6,753 bases of DNA from Cocleimonas sp. (GTDB lineage: Bacteria > Pseudomonadota > Gammaproteobacteria > Thiotrichales > Thiotrichaceae): the NCBI GenBank assembly GCA_023145485.1, contig JAGLDT010000294.1, positions 1 to 6,753 of the forward strand, given 5' to 3'. Position numbers and translations under genes: made by a program. The notes under the pieces were generated by a model, which saw only the letters and a program-made list of their open reading frames with translations, did not search any database and was not told the origin of the DNA. Shown piece after piece: positions 1-6,531 of this stretch; within the stretch, counting starts at the first letter, position 1; each line of letters starts with the position of its first letter.

Positions 1-24
1 AAAACAGTGCGAAAAATATTTTTT

Positions 25-62
25 TTGATAAAACATAGTTTATTAATATTTAACGTTATTAT
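25..62 (+). promoter_or_regulatory. Possible promoter region of the membrane protein/pseudokinase operon
   Basis: The first 70 bases are extremely AT-rich and include a run of eight T at 19-26. A TTGATA box (25-30) resembles a sigma-70 -35 element, but no good -10 lies 16-18 bases downstream of it. A TATTAT box (57-62) matches the -10 consensus at five of six bases but has no good -35. The placement just ahead of a plus-strand operon and the base composition support a promoter somewhere here. The exact elements are not resolved. Confidence 0.25.
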
Positions 63-99
63 TTTTTAGACTGAATGGCTGTTTGTTCATCAGGATAAA

Positions 100-507
100 G
101 TGCCTTATATCTTATTATCTTGCTACTGTATCAAGATGAATAGTGAAGTGTCACACACACAACTCGTTATTGAACGCCCTAAAATTCAACTATCTTTAGA
201 GTCAAAAGTTTATGCAGGCTTATTTCTATTGATATTGAGTTTTATTGTTGGTGTGCTACTTGTTTCCTTTTTGGTACCAGAAAAACCGTTACCTGTAGCC
301 TCTCAAAATAGCACTCTACATAAGTTGAATGGAACTTCTTCAATGAAACGCTTGCCTTTACTAATAGACAGAGTCGTTCGGGATTCGTCTGCCTATGTTT
401 ATGTGAAGCATGCTTCGATACGGTCTGAGTTGGGAATACCTTGGGGCAAAAAGATAGGTTTGGAGGAAAAAAGCAATCAAACGTTAGAGCTAAAAGGGTA
501 TAAATAA
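100..507 (+). CDS. Small single-pass membrane protein of unknown family, partner of the pseudokinase
   Basis: I do not recognise this 135-residue protein. It has one clear transmembrane helix at about residues 37-60, rich in L, V, I and F. A basic and polar segment of about 36 residues precedes it (probably cytoplasmic), and a soluble tail of about 75 residues follows (probably periplasmic). The tail begins PEKPLPVAS and shows no cysteine pairs or known motif. The GTG start at 100 is used because AGGA lies at 92-95, though with a tight 4-base gap. The alternative is ATG at 136 (residue 13, MNSEVSH), which gives 123 residues but has no visible Shine-Dalgarno. The stop codon overlaps the next start as TAATG, so the downstream kinase-like gene is very likely cotranscribed and translationally coupled. 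That context suggests a membrane partner of the pseudokinase, which is inference. The coding assignment is supported by the membrane segment and the operon arrangement, not by homology. Confidence 0.7.
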   Translation: MPYILLSCYCIKMNSEVSHTQLVIERPKIQLSLESKVYAGLFLLILSFIVGVLLVSFLVPEKPLPVASQNSTLHKLNGTSSMKRLPLLIDRVVRDSSAYVYVKHASIRSELGIPWGKKIGLEEKSNQTLELKGYK

Positions 508-1709
508 TGAATAGCAAAAACAAACAAAATAATAAAACAATTCAAGACTCTTCTACGAGTAAACCGAGAATATTAAACGGTAACTATATGTTAGGATCTT
601 GTTTATTACCCAGTACAACAGGGGATATCTATGCAGCATGGGGGGGAGCTAAAGAGTCTAATTCTTTACATCAGCATCCTTCTGATGATTATCCCCCTCC
701 CTTTTTTATCAAATTTCTCCCTAAAAGCTACCCTCGGTCAGATGGCTCAATGCAAATTTTTATGCAAGAAATACAACATCTTAGGGAATGTTGTAACTGG
801 TGTAGTATTGTATCTTTTGGTCATGATAATGATGATGTTTATTTAGTTCTGAAACTCCCTCACGGTCAATTTCTGGGTCGTGAACTTGAAACAACCCCTA
901 TTTATGGTGAGTTATCTGATATCTTACCTTTAATTTCTCATATTAATCTGGCATTAAAGACATTAAAAAAATGCGGTATTCGTCATGGACGGATAGAACC
1001 TAGTTCCATTTTTATTGATGAGGATGGTAATGTAGGGCTTTTAGATAGCATTTATGTCTCAGCAAAACAACGTCAGCTAGAGCAAGGCGTTGATTACACC
1101 TCCACTGTACCAAATCGTGATGCGATCTATGCGAGTCCAGACGTATGTTTTGGACGAGAAACATCAGAGCAAGATGATGTCTTTTCACTCGCGTGTCTTA
1201 GCTATCATTTATTAAGTGGAAAACATCCTTTTTCAGGTACAAATAGCGTCGTAGCGTTATTAAATAAAATGCGACCCGAGCGAATTAATACCTTAACAGA
1301 TGCCCAGTGGCAACATCTAGAACTAGGAATGCACTTAGTTAAAGAAAGCCGTCTAGAAACAGTTAAAGACTTTATCAATGGTTTTGATAATAATAATCAG
1401 CCAATAAAAAAAAATCTAAACGATAAAATAACAACCACAAAAAAGAAAGATACAAAGCATTTAAGCCAAAAAAAACCTAAGCCTAAAGCAATAAAAAAGA
1501 AAATAGACACAAAGAAGCCTACGTCACTGCAGATCGATAAATCCACCTCTTTTGAAACAATGCGAGAGAAGTATTATTTCACATGGGCTTGGATACCTCT
1601 AAGTCTACTAGCAGGATTAGTGACTGGTATTATTGGAATGAGTTTATCCATTAACTTTTTGGGCGTAGACTTTTTCTCACTACTGAATATTTTGAAAAAT
1701 TTATCTTAA
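507..1709 (+). CDS. Membrane-anchored protein kinase-like protein, predicted pseudokinase
   Basis: A 400-residue protein with a Hanks-type Ser/Thr kinase fold at about residues 24-292. Recognisable landmarks are FFIKFL (K69, the VAIK lysine), MQEIQ (E88, the helix C glutamate), a hinge at about 112-126 (YLVLKLPHG), YASPD (208-212) in place of APE, DVFSLA (D224, helix F aspartate), SGKHPF (237-242) and R282 near the end of the domain. The catalytic loop reads HGRIEPSS (160-167), so the HRD aspartate, the following lysine and the metal-binding asparagine are replaced by R, E and S. DFG is LDSI, with only D180 kept, and the glycine-rich loop is poorly conserved. It may still bind nucleotide but probably cannot transfer phosphate. 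A lysine-rich linker (about 300-338) leads to one membrane helix (about 358-386), so the kinase-like domain should face the cytoplasm. AAGGG at 494-498, 8 bases upstream, supports the ATG at 507. A signalling or scaffold role is inferred, and the partner is probably the preceding gene product. Confidence 0.85.
   Translation: MNSKNKQNNKTIQDSSTSKPRILNGNYMLGSCLLPSTTGDIYAAWGGAKESNSLHQHPSDDYPPPFFIKFLPKSYPRSDGSMQIFMQEIQHLRECCNWCSIVSFGHDNDDVYLVLKLPHGQFLGRELETTPIYGELSDILPLISHINLALKTLKKCGIRHGRIEPSSIFIDEDGNVGLLDSIYVSAKQRQLEQGVDYTSTVPNRDAIYASPDVCFGRETSEQDDVFSLACLSYHLLSGKHPFSGTNSVVALLNKMRPERINTLTDAQWQHLELGMHLVKESRLETVKDFINGFDNNNQPIKKNLNDKITTTKKKDTKHLSQKKPKPKAIKKKIDTKKPTSLQIDKSTSFETMREKYYFTWAWIPLSLLAGLVTGIIGMSLSINFLGVDFFSLLNILKNLS
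640..646 (+). repeat. G7 homopolymer near the 5' end of the pseudokinase gene
   Basis: Seven consecutive G residues encode W45-G46 and part of G47 in an otherwise AT-rich gene. One extra G would bring TAA into frame two codons later (AGC TAA). Loss of one G would shift into a frame that closes at 846. A C-rich stretch at 693-701 (five C, T, three C) could pair with the G run in RNA. The tract is seen directly. Any role in phase variation is inference. Confidence 0.45.
1406..1414 (+). repeat. A9 homopolymer between the kinase-like domain and the linker
   Basis: Nine consecutive A residues overlap codons 300-303, exactly where the folded domain ends and the lysine-rich linker begins. Reading one A fewer gives K-K-I-stop, and one A more gives K-K-K-S-K-R-stop. 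Either product would be a soluble protein of about 303-306 residues lacking the membrane helix. A second run of eight A lies at 1468-1475 in the same linker. Poly-A runs of this length are known slippage sites for RNA polymerase. Whether slippage occurs here is not shown by the sequence. Confidence 0.4.
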
Positions 1710-1999
1710 TAACTGATATTACGCACTCCTATAAAGGCGTGTGAGCTACCATGACATCTAAAATCTATAGCTTATTGATTCATAATATTAGTTAGCTATT
1801 AAAGGAGAGGAGAAATTCAGATTTTTTATTCAGGATAAAGATAAGGAATCAATGATCAAACAGTAACCTCAGGATCATGCCTCTATTTGAACCCTCTCCA
1901 CCTTGTTATTTTGCTTCTCATCTCCTATCCTAGCCTTTGTAAAATATTTAGTCCGCCTTACCCTCCCTTAAAAATAAAACAAACCCTAGGATTACCTTC
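1710..1999 (+). other. 290-base gap between the pseudokinase gene and yceI, no convincing gene
   Basis: No ORF of useful length is present on either strand. It contains an imperfect stem of CACTCC and GGCGTG around 1733-1750 without a T tract, so no clear terminator for the upstream operon. An inverted repeat ATAGCT/AGCTAT lies at 1767-1772 and 1794-1799. A purine stretch, AAAGGAGAGGAG (1801-1812), resembles a very strong ribosome binding site but has no ORF behind it. Two tiny ORFs follow: MIKQ at 1852-1866 behind AAGGA, and 18 codons at 1877-1933. The half nearest yceI is pyrimidine-rich and probably carries its promoter. No known riboswitch was recognised. Confidence 0.6.
1940..1945 (+). 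promoter_or_regulatory. yceI: Possible -10 element for yceI
   Basis: TAAAAT matches the sigma-70 -10 consensus at five of six positions and sits 54 bases ahead of the yceI start codon. No good -35 lies at 16-18 bases. A competing weak pair is TTGTTA (1903-1908) with TATCCT (1926-1931), spaced 17 bases, each matching four of six positions. Only one of these could be the main promoter, and neither is certain. Confidence 0.2.
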
Positions 2000-2572
2000 A
2001 TGTTAAACAAGAAAAAAATAGTTAAAATCTTATTCGGAACCCTTTTAATAGGACTTAGCTCTGTCAGCTTAGCTGATATGAAACTTAATGGAGATAGCTC
2101 CAGTCTCTCTTTTTTCTCTGTTAAAAAAGGGACAGCAGGTGAGTCTCATCGCATCCCTAAACTATCAGGTTCTTTTACAACGTCAGGAGATTTAAAAGTC
2201 GTATTAGATTTGAAAAGTGTTGAGACTAAAATCCCTATACGTGATGAGCGTATGAATACTGTATTATTTGAAACAACGAAACACCCAGAAGCCATCTTAA
2301 CGGCTAAAATTAACGATGATTTCTCCAAAAATGGCATTAAAACGATAACAACAGAAGCAACACTAGAAATGCACGGTGTCACTCAAAAAATAAAAGCCAA
2401 CGTCATGGTGATACGTACAGGTAATAAATTAATTGCTAGTAGTTTAAAACCCATTATTATCTCCGCCTCTGATTTTAAACTAGATGCAGGCGTTGCTAAA
2501 TTACAGAAACTAGCGAAATTACCCTCTATAGCCCTCTCTGTCCCTGTTAACTTTACGCTAGTTTTTGAGTGA
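2000..2572 (+). CDS. yceI: YceI family periplasmic lipocalin-like protein
   Basis: This 190-residue protein has the usual YceI length and pattern. A signal peptide is clear: KKK near the N-terminus, a hydrophobic core at about residues 8-22, then SLA (23-25) followed by D26, a good signal peptidase I site. The mature protein therefore starts near residue 26 and is periplasmic. Family hallmarks are the strand pattern LDLKSVETKIPIRDERM (69-85), the segment LFETTKHPEAIL (89-100) and TLEMHGVTQKIK (121-132), which corresponds to the conserved L-x-x-HGVT-x-x-x turn. YceI proteins fold as an extended lipocalin-like barrel, and a Thermus member binds a polyisoprenoid. The E. coli protein is base-inducible and of unclear function. 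The ligand here cannot be read from sequence. AGGA at 1988-1991, 8 bases ahead, supports the ATG. There is no cytochrome b561 gene beside it, a frequent YceI neighbour. It converges with the dehydrogenase gene, 61 bases stop to stop. Confidence 0.9.
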   Translation: MLNKKKIVKILFGTLLIGLSSVSLADMKLNGDSSSLSFFSVKKGTAGESHRIPKLSGSFTTSGDLKVVLDLKSVETKIPIRDERMNTVLFETTKHPEAILTAKINDDFSKNGIKTITTEATLEMHGVTQKIKANVMVIRTGNKLIASSLKPIIISASDFKLDAGVAKLQKLAKLPSIALSVPVNFTLVFE

Positions 2573-2597
2573 TATATCCTCATCGAACCCAGCAATT

Positions 2598-2633
2598 ATT
2601 GGTAATGCTCATTTAAATTTAATGACTACCAAT
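2598..2633. terminator. Weak hairpin between the convergent yceI and dehydrogenase genes
   Basis: ATTGGTA (2598-2604) and TACCAAT (2627-2633) can form a 7-bp stem, and CATT/AATG (2610-2613, 2621-2624) can pair inside it. The hairpin lies between the two convergent stop codons, where a shared terminator is expected. The stem is AT-rich and no immediate T tract follows on either strand. The nearest on the plus strand is T5 at about 2646-2650, inside the opposing gene. It is a plausible but poor intrinsic terminator. Confidence 0.3.
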
Positions 2634-5600
2634 TTACAACAAAACTTTTTCAATCCCCCCTTCTAGCACCTTCTCAACAAAATCTTGATTCCATTGCTCA
2701 CCATGAAGGTGTTTCATCATTTCAACCACAATATAATCCGTTTCCATTTTGGTATCATCGGCGTAACGTGATAGCCCTTGCACACAGGCGGGGCAGTTGG
2801 TGAGTATCTTGGTGGTTGCTTTTTCATTATCGGCATTGATGGTTTCTTTGCTAAGTTTCAGGCTTTCTTGCTTACGAAAGCGTAATTGACTCGCAATATC
2901 AGGACGACTGACGGCAAATGTTCCTGCTTCACCACAGCATCGCTCGCTTAATGCTATTTTTTGTCCAATTAGATCAGAGGTGAGTTTCACAGGGTCATAA
3001 TGTTTGATCGGTGTGTGGCAAGGGTCATGGTAGACATAGTTTGTGCCTTTTACACCGTCTAATTTAATCCCTTTTTCTAGTAGGTATTCATGAATATCCA
3101 ATAAGCGACAATTAGGGAAAATTTTATTAAATTCATATTTCAATAATTGATCCATGCAGGTTCCGCAGGAAACAATCACCGTACTGATGTTTAAATAGTC
3201 TAAGACATGGGCAATACGATGAAATAAAACACGGTTTTCGGTTGATATTTGTGTGCCTTTTTCAACATCACCACCAGCAGTTTGAGGATACCCACAGCAG
3301 AGATAACTTGGCGGTAAGACAGTCGTCGCATCGGTTTCATAGAGCATCGCTAGTGTTGCCATGCCAACTTGTGAGAATAAGCGCTCCGAACCACAACCTG
3401 GGAAGTAGAAAACAGAATCTCCTTCTTGTTTTCTCTTAGGATTGCTGAGAATAGGCACAGTATTAACATCTTCCAATCCTAAAATAGCGCGGGTAGTTTG
3501 CATGGGTACATCAGAAGGCAGTGGTTTCTTAACAAATTGGATTACCTGTTCTTTAATCTGAGGTTGTCCTGTGGTTGCTTTGGGGCGTTTACCTAGCTTC
3601 AATAATCCTAATGATTTAAAGGCATAATGTCCTAATCGTTGGCTAAAGAATCCTGCTTTAATCATCGCCAAACGGGTGAGTTTAATTGCCGTTGGGTTGG
3701 TCATATTAAGAAAGAGCATCGATGCCCATGTAACAGGGCTACTTTTCTTTTGTTTACGCTGACGTAAAATACTCCGCATACGCACGGTGACTTCGCCAAA
3801 ATCAATATTGACAGGGCAAGGATTGAGGCATTTATGGCAAACGGTACAATGGTCTGCAACATCGTTCATTTCAATAAAATGACGTAAAGAAATCCCACGG
3901 CGAGTTTGTTCTTCGTATAAAAAGGCTTCTAGCATTAAGCCTGTCCCGAGGATTTTATTACGGGGCGAATAGAGTAAATTAGCGCGTGGAATATGGGTAT
4001 TACAGACAGGTTTACATTTTCCACAGCGCAAACAGTCTTTAATATCATCATTTAATGCGCCTAATTCATTATGCTCTAAGAGTAAGGCTTCACGTTCAAC
4101 CAGTCGCAATGATGGAGTGTAGGCATTATCCAACCCTGAGTTAGGCATCAGTTTGCCACGATTAAAATGCCCATTGGGATCAATTTCTTGTTTGTAATTG
4201 GCAAAATCATCAATACTTTGAGCATCAAGATAATGCATTTTCGTTAAGCCAATGCCATGTTCGCCTGATATAACGCCATCAAGATCATGCGCTAACTGCA
4301 TAATCTCATCAACAATATGCTCTGCTTCTTGCATCATATCGTAGTCATTTGAATTGACAGGAATATTAGTGTGAATATTACCATCACCCGCATGCATATG
4401 CAGTGCCACAAACAGTCGGCTAGAGCGTGCTTTTTTATGTACCTTTTTTAAGGTTTCACGCAATGGCTTTAATTCACCCCCGACAAACAGCTTATCTAGT
4501 CGTTGTTTAATTTCTTTGTGATAGGAAATAATTAAATCACGGCGTAATAAAAGATCAATAATGCGATCATCTTCTCGTATTGCCTTGATGGCTTGCTCGT
4601 TAAGCAATGATTTACATTGCGCAGCAGGGGTATCGAAGTTTTCTAACAGTTGTTGCCAACGTTCTGTAATGCTGTTTAGAAACTCATTAGCAACATCCTT
4701 TTTAAATTGCAATGTTTCAAAATTAATTGCATCGGTATTGTATTGACTGTCTTTAAACAAATCGGCATTGTCAGCACTAAAACAGGCTTGCATTGCTTTA
4801 ATAATCTGCAATTTATTTTGCATTGATTGACGAATATTAATACGCTCAACGCTTTCACTGTAGCGAGATAGATTATGCAGTGGAATCACAACATCTTCAT
4901 TCACCTTAAACGCATTGGTGTGGGCTGCAATCGCTGCCGTTCGAGTACGATCTAACCAAAATTTAGCGCGTTCTGCGCGGGTAATAGCAATAAACCCTTC
5001 AGCCTCACGTTGTTTAGCTAGTTCGATAACGGTCTCGGAGGCTTCGATTAATTTTGCTTCATTATCACTGACAATATCGGCTAGTAATAACATTTTAGGC
5101 AAATTGCCACGGGCTGCTTTCGGGGTATATTTTACCGCTTTAATATAACGCTCATCCAGATGCTCCAGCCCTGATAGCAATACATCAGGGTTGGCATCTA
5201 AATAATCTTTAATCTCAACAATCGCAGGCACGGCTTTTTTTAAATCGGTACCGTAAAATTCTAAGCAAATGGTACGGACTTGCTCAGGCATCCGATGTAA
5301 AATAAATTCCGCTGAGGTAATTAAACCATCACAGCCTTCTTTTTGAATCCCGGGTAAACCACCTAAAAATTTATTGGTAACATCTTTTCCTAAGCCTTCC
5401 TTACGGAAAAATTGCCCTGAAAAGCTTAATATTTCTGGCTCACCCTGTTGAGTGACACCATCTTGCGCAAAGCGGGTGACTCTAAACTGCACTTGCTTCT
5501 GATCATGAATTTTCCCCAAATTGTGATTGAGTCTCTCAACGTTCACCCAACCCGCATCGGGTGTCACCATTCGCCATGAAAGCAGATTATCCAGCGTTGT

Positions 5601-6482
5601 ACCCCACATGACTGCTTTTTTTCCCCCCGCATTCATGGAGACATTACCACCAATGGTCGAAGCATCTTGTGAGGTTGGGTCAACGGCAAACACTAGCCCC
5701 GATGCCTGTGCGCGATCAGACACAGAACGCGTAATCACCCCTGCACCTGCACGAATCACAGGAACATTTGCATCTAAATTAGGTAAATCATTACGGATTT
5801 TGATGGCACTCAGTGATTCAAGCTTTTCAGTATTAATCACCGCTGTCATTTGATGTAAAGGAATAGCACCGCCTGTATAGCCTGTGCCACCACCGCGTGG
5901 AATGACCGTCAAACCCAGTTGAATACAACACTGCACTAAGGCCGCTATTTCCTCTTCCGTATCAGGCGTTAATACCACAAAAGGCAATTCAACTCGCCAA
6001 TCAGTGGCATCGGTCATATGTGAAACACGTGCTAAACCATCGAAATAAAGATTATCTTTACTGGTTAGCCTGTTAAATTTGCGCTGCGCCTTTTTACGTA
6101 AATCATAATACTCATTAAACCAGTTAGAGAACTTACTAATCGCTAGCTCAGAAATAGCCACTAGCTCAAGCGTCTGCTGATTACCATTCGCGCGATGTTT
6201 AATGCGTTCCAAGCGCTCCTGTATGGTCGAGATCAAGGAGTTACGACGCTTCTGGTTATTGAGCAAATCATCCTGAATATAAGGATTCCGCATCACCATC
6301 CATAAATCACCTAATAACTCCAGTAACATATGCGAGGATAGCCCTGTCGCCCGCTTTGCACGCAACTTCTCTAAAATACGCCAAGCATGCTCGCCTAATA
6401 CACGGATAACAATTTCACGATCAGAAAATGACGTGTAGTTATAAGGAATCTCACGATGACGATGTGATTGAGAACTGCTCAT
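2634..6482 (-). CDS. FAD and Fe-S cluster D-2-hydroxyacid dehydrogenase, DUF3683 type (YdiJ-like)
   Basis: Residue numbers count from the TTG at 6494. The ATG at 6482 (residue 5) is preferred, giving 1282 residues. REIPYNYTSFSDREIVIR (14-31) opens a DUF3683-type N-terminal region of about 140 residues. A PCMH-type FAD domain follows, with PRGGGTGYTGG (199-209) and DPTSQDASTIGGNVSMNAGG (272-291). The FAD-oxidase C domain ends with HAGDGNIH (701-708), SGEHGIG (743-749) and NRGKLMP (778-784). Two 4Fe-4S motifs have cysteines at 821/824/827/831 and 883/886/889/893. Two intact CCG domains follow (C1034, CC1066-1067, C1110/C1113; C1159, CC1186-1187, C1234/C1237). Such enzymes oxidise D-2-hydroxyacids (D-2-hydroxyglutarate for E. 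coli YdiJ, D-lactate in relatives) and pass electrons through FAD and Fe-S clusters to a respiratory acceptor. The exact substrate is not determined. It is longer than YdiJ (about 1018 residues), mainly because of the N-terminal region and insertions. No key residue is missing, no frameshift is seen, and it appears to be a single-gene unit. No good Shine-Dalgarno precedes either start. Confidence 0.92.
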   Translation of the reverse strand: MSSSQSHRHREIPYNYTSFSDREIVIRVLGEHAWRILEKLRAKRATGLSSHMLLELLGDLWMVMRNPYIQDDLLNNQKRRNSLISTIQERLERIKHRANGNQQTLELVAISELAISKFSNWFNEYYDLRKKAQRKFNRLTSKDNLYFDGLARVSHMTDATDWRVELPFVVLTPDTEEEIAALVQCCIQLGLTVIPRGGGTGYTGGAIPLHQMTAVINTEKLESLSAIKIRNDLPNLDANVPVIRAGAGVITRSVSDRAQASGLVFAVDPTSQDASTIGGNVSMNAGGKKAVMWGTTLDNLLSWRMVTPDAGWVNVERLNHNLGKIHDQKQVQFRVTRFAQDGVTQQGEPEILSFSGQFFRKEGLGKDVTNKFLGGLPGIQKEGCDGLITSAEFILHRMPEQVRTICLEFYGTDLKKAVPAIVEIKDYLDANPDVLLSGLEHLDERYIKAVKYTPKAARGNLPKMLLLADIVSDNEAKLIEASETVIELAKQREAEGFIAITRAERAKFWLDRTRTAAIAAHTNAFKVNEDVVIPLHNLSRYSESVERINIRQSMQNKLQIIKAMQACFSADNADLFKDSQYNTDAINFETLQFKKDVANEFLNSITERWQQLLENFDTPAAQCKSLLNEQAIKAIREDDRIIDLLLRRDLIISYHKEIKQRLDKLFVGGELKPLRETLKKVHKKARSSRLFVALHMHAGDGNIHTNIPVNSNDYDMMQEAEHIVDEIMQLAHDLDGVISGEHGIGLTKMHYLDAQSIDDFANYKQEIDPNGHFNRGKLMPNSGLDNAYTPSLRLVEREALLLEHNELGALNDDIKDCLRCGKCKPVCNTHIPRANLLYSPRNKILGTGLMLEAFLYEEQTRRGISLRHFIEMNDVADHCTVCHKCLNPCPVNIDFGEVTVRMRSILRQRKQKKSSPVTWASMLFLNMTNPTAIKLTRLAMIKAGFFSQRLGHYAFKSLGLLKLGKRPKATTGQPQIKEQVIQFVKKPLPSDVPMQTTRAILGLEDVNTVPILSNPKRKQEGDSVFYFPGCGSERLFSQVGMATLAMLYETDATTVLPPSYLCCGYPQTAGGDVEKGTQISTENRVLFHRIAHVLDYLNISTVIVSCGTCMDQLLKYEFNKIFPNCRLLDIHEYLLEKGIKLDGVKGTNYVYHDPCHTPIKHYDPVKLTSDLIGQKIALSERCCGEAGTFAVSRPDIASQLRFRKQESLKLSKETINADNEKATTKILTNCPACVQGLSRYADDTKMETDYIVVEMMKHLHGEQWNQDFVEKVLEGGIEKVLL

Positions 6483-6494
6483 TTGGTATACCAA
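6483..6494. promoter_or_regulatory. Perfect 12-bp palindrome directly upstream of the dehydrogenase start
   Basis: TTGGTATACCAA is a perfect inverted repeat abutting the ATG at 6482, so it covers the position where a ribosome binding site should be. It could be an operator or a small RNA hairpin affecting initiation. One such palindrome is expected by chance in a window of this size, so only its position makes it notable. If translation began at the TTG (6494), the palindrome would lie inside the coding region. Confidence 0.25.
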
Positions 6495-6531
6495 TTAGGC
6501 TAAAACGGTGCAGTTTATTCTATTGGAGTCG

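Noticed and set aside
631..846. A hydrophobic 71-codon frame inside the pseudokinase gene
   Set aside because: It overlaps the kinase-fold core in another frame. The hydrophobic look comes from AT-rich codons read out of phase. It matters only as the frame entered after loss of one G in the G7 tract.
90..1840. Exact 11-base repeat TCAGGATAAAG at 90-100 and 1830-1840
   Set aside because: Several exact 11-mers are expected by chance in a window of this length, and the flanks differ, so it is not treated as a shared operator.
5527..5853. A 108-codon plus-strand frame inside the dehydrogenase gene
   Set aside because: It lies opposite the highly conserved FAD-binding segment, whose motifs explain the sequence fully. 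Long antisense frames are common opposite such coding DNA.
6492..6494. TTG as the dehydrogenase start codon
   Set aside because: It adds only MVYQ, has no Shine-Dalgarno, and would place the palindrome inside the coding region. The ATG at 6482 is simpler.
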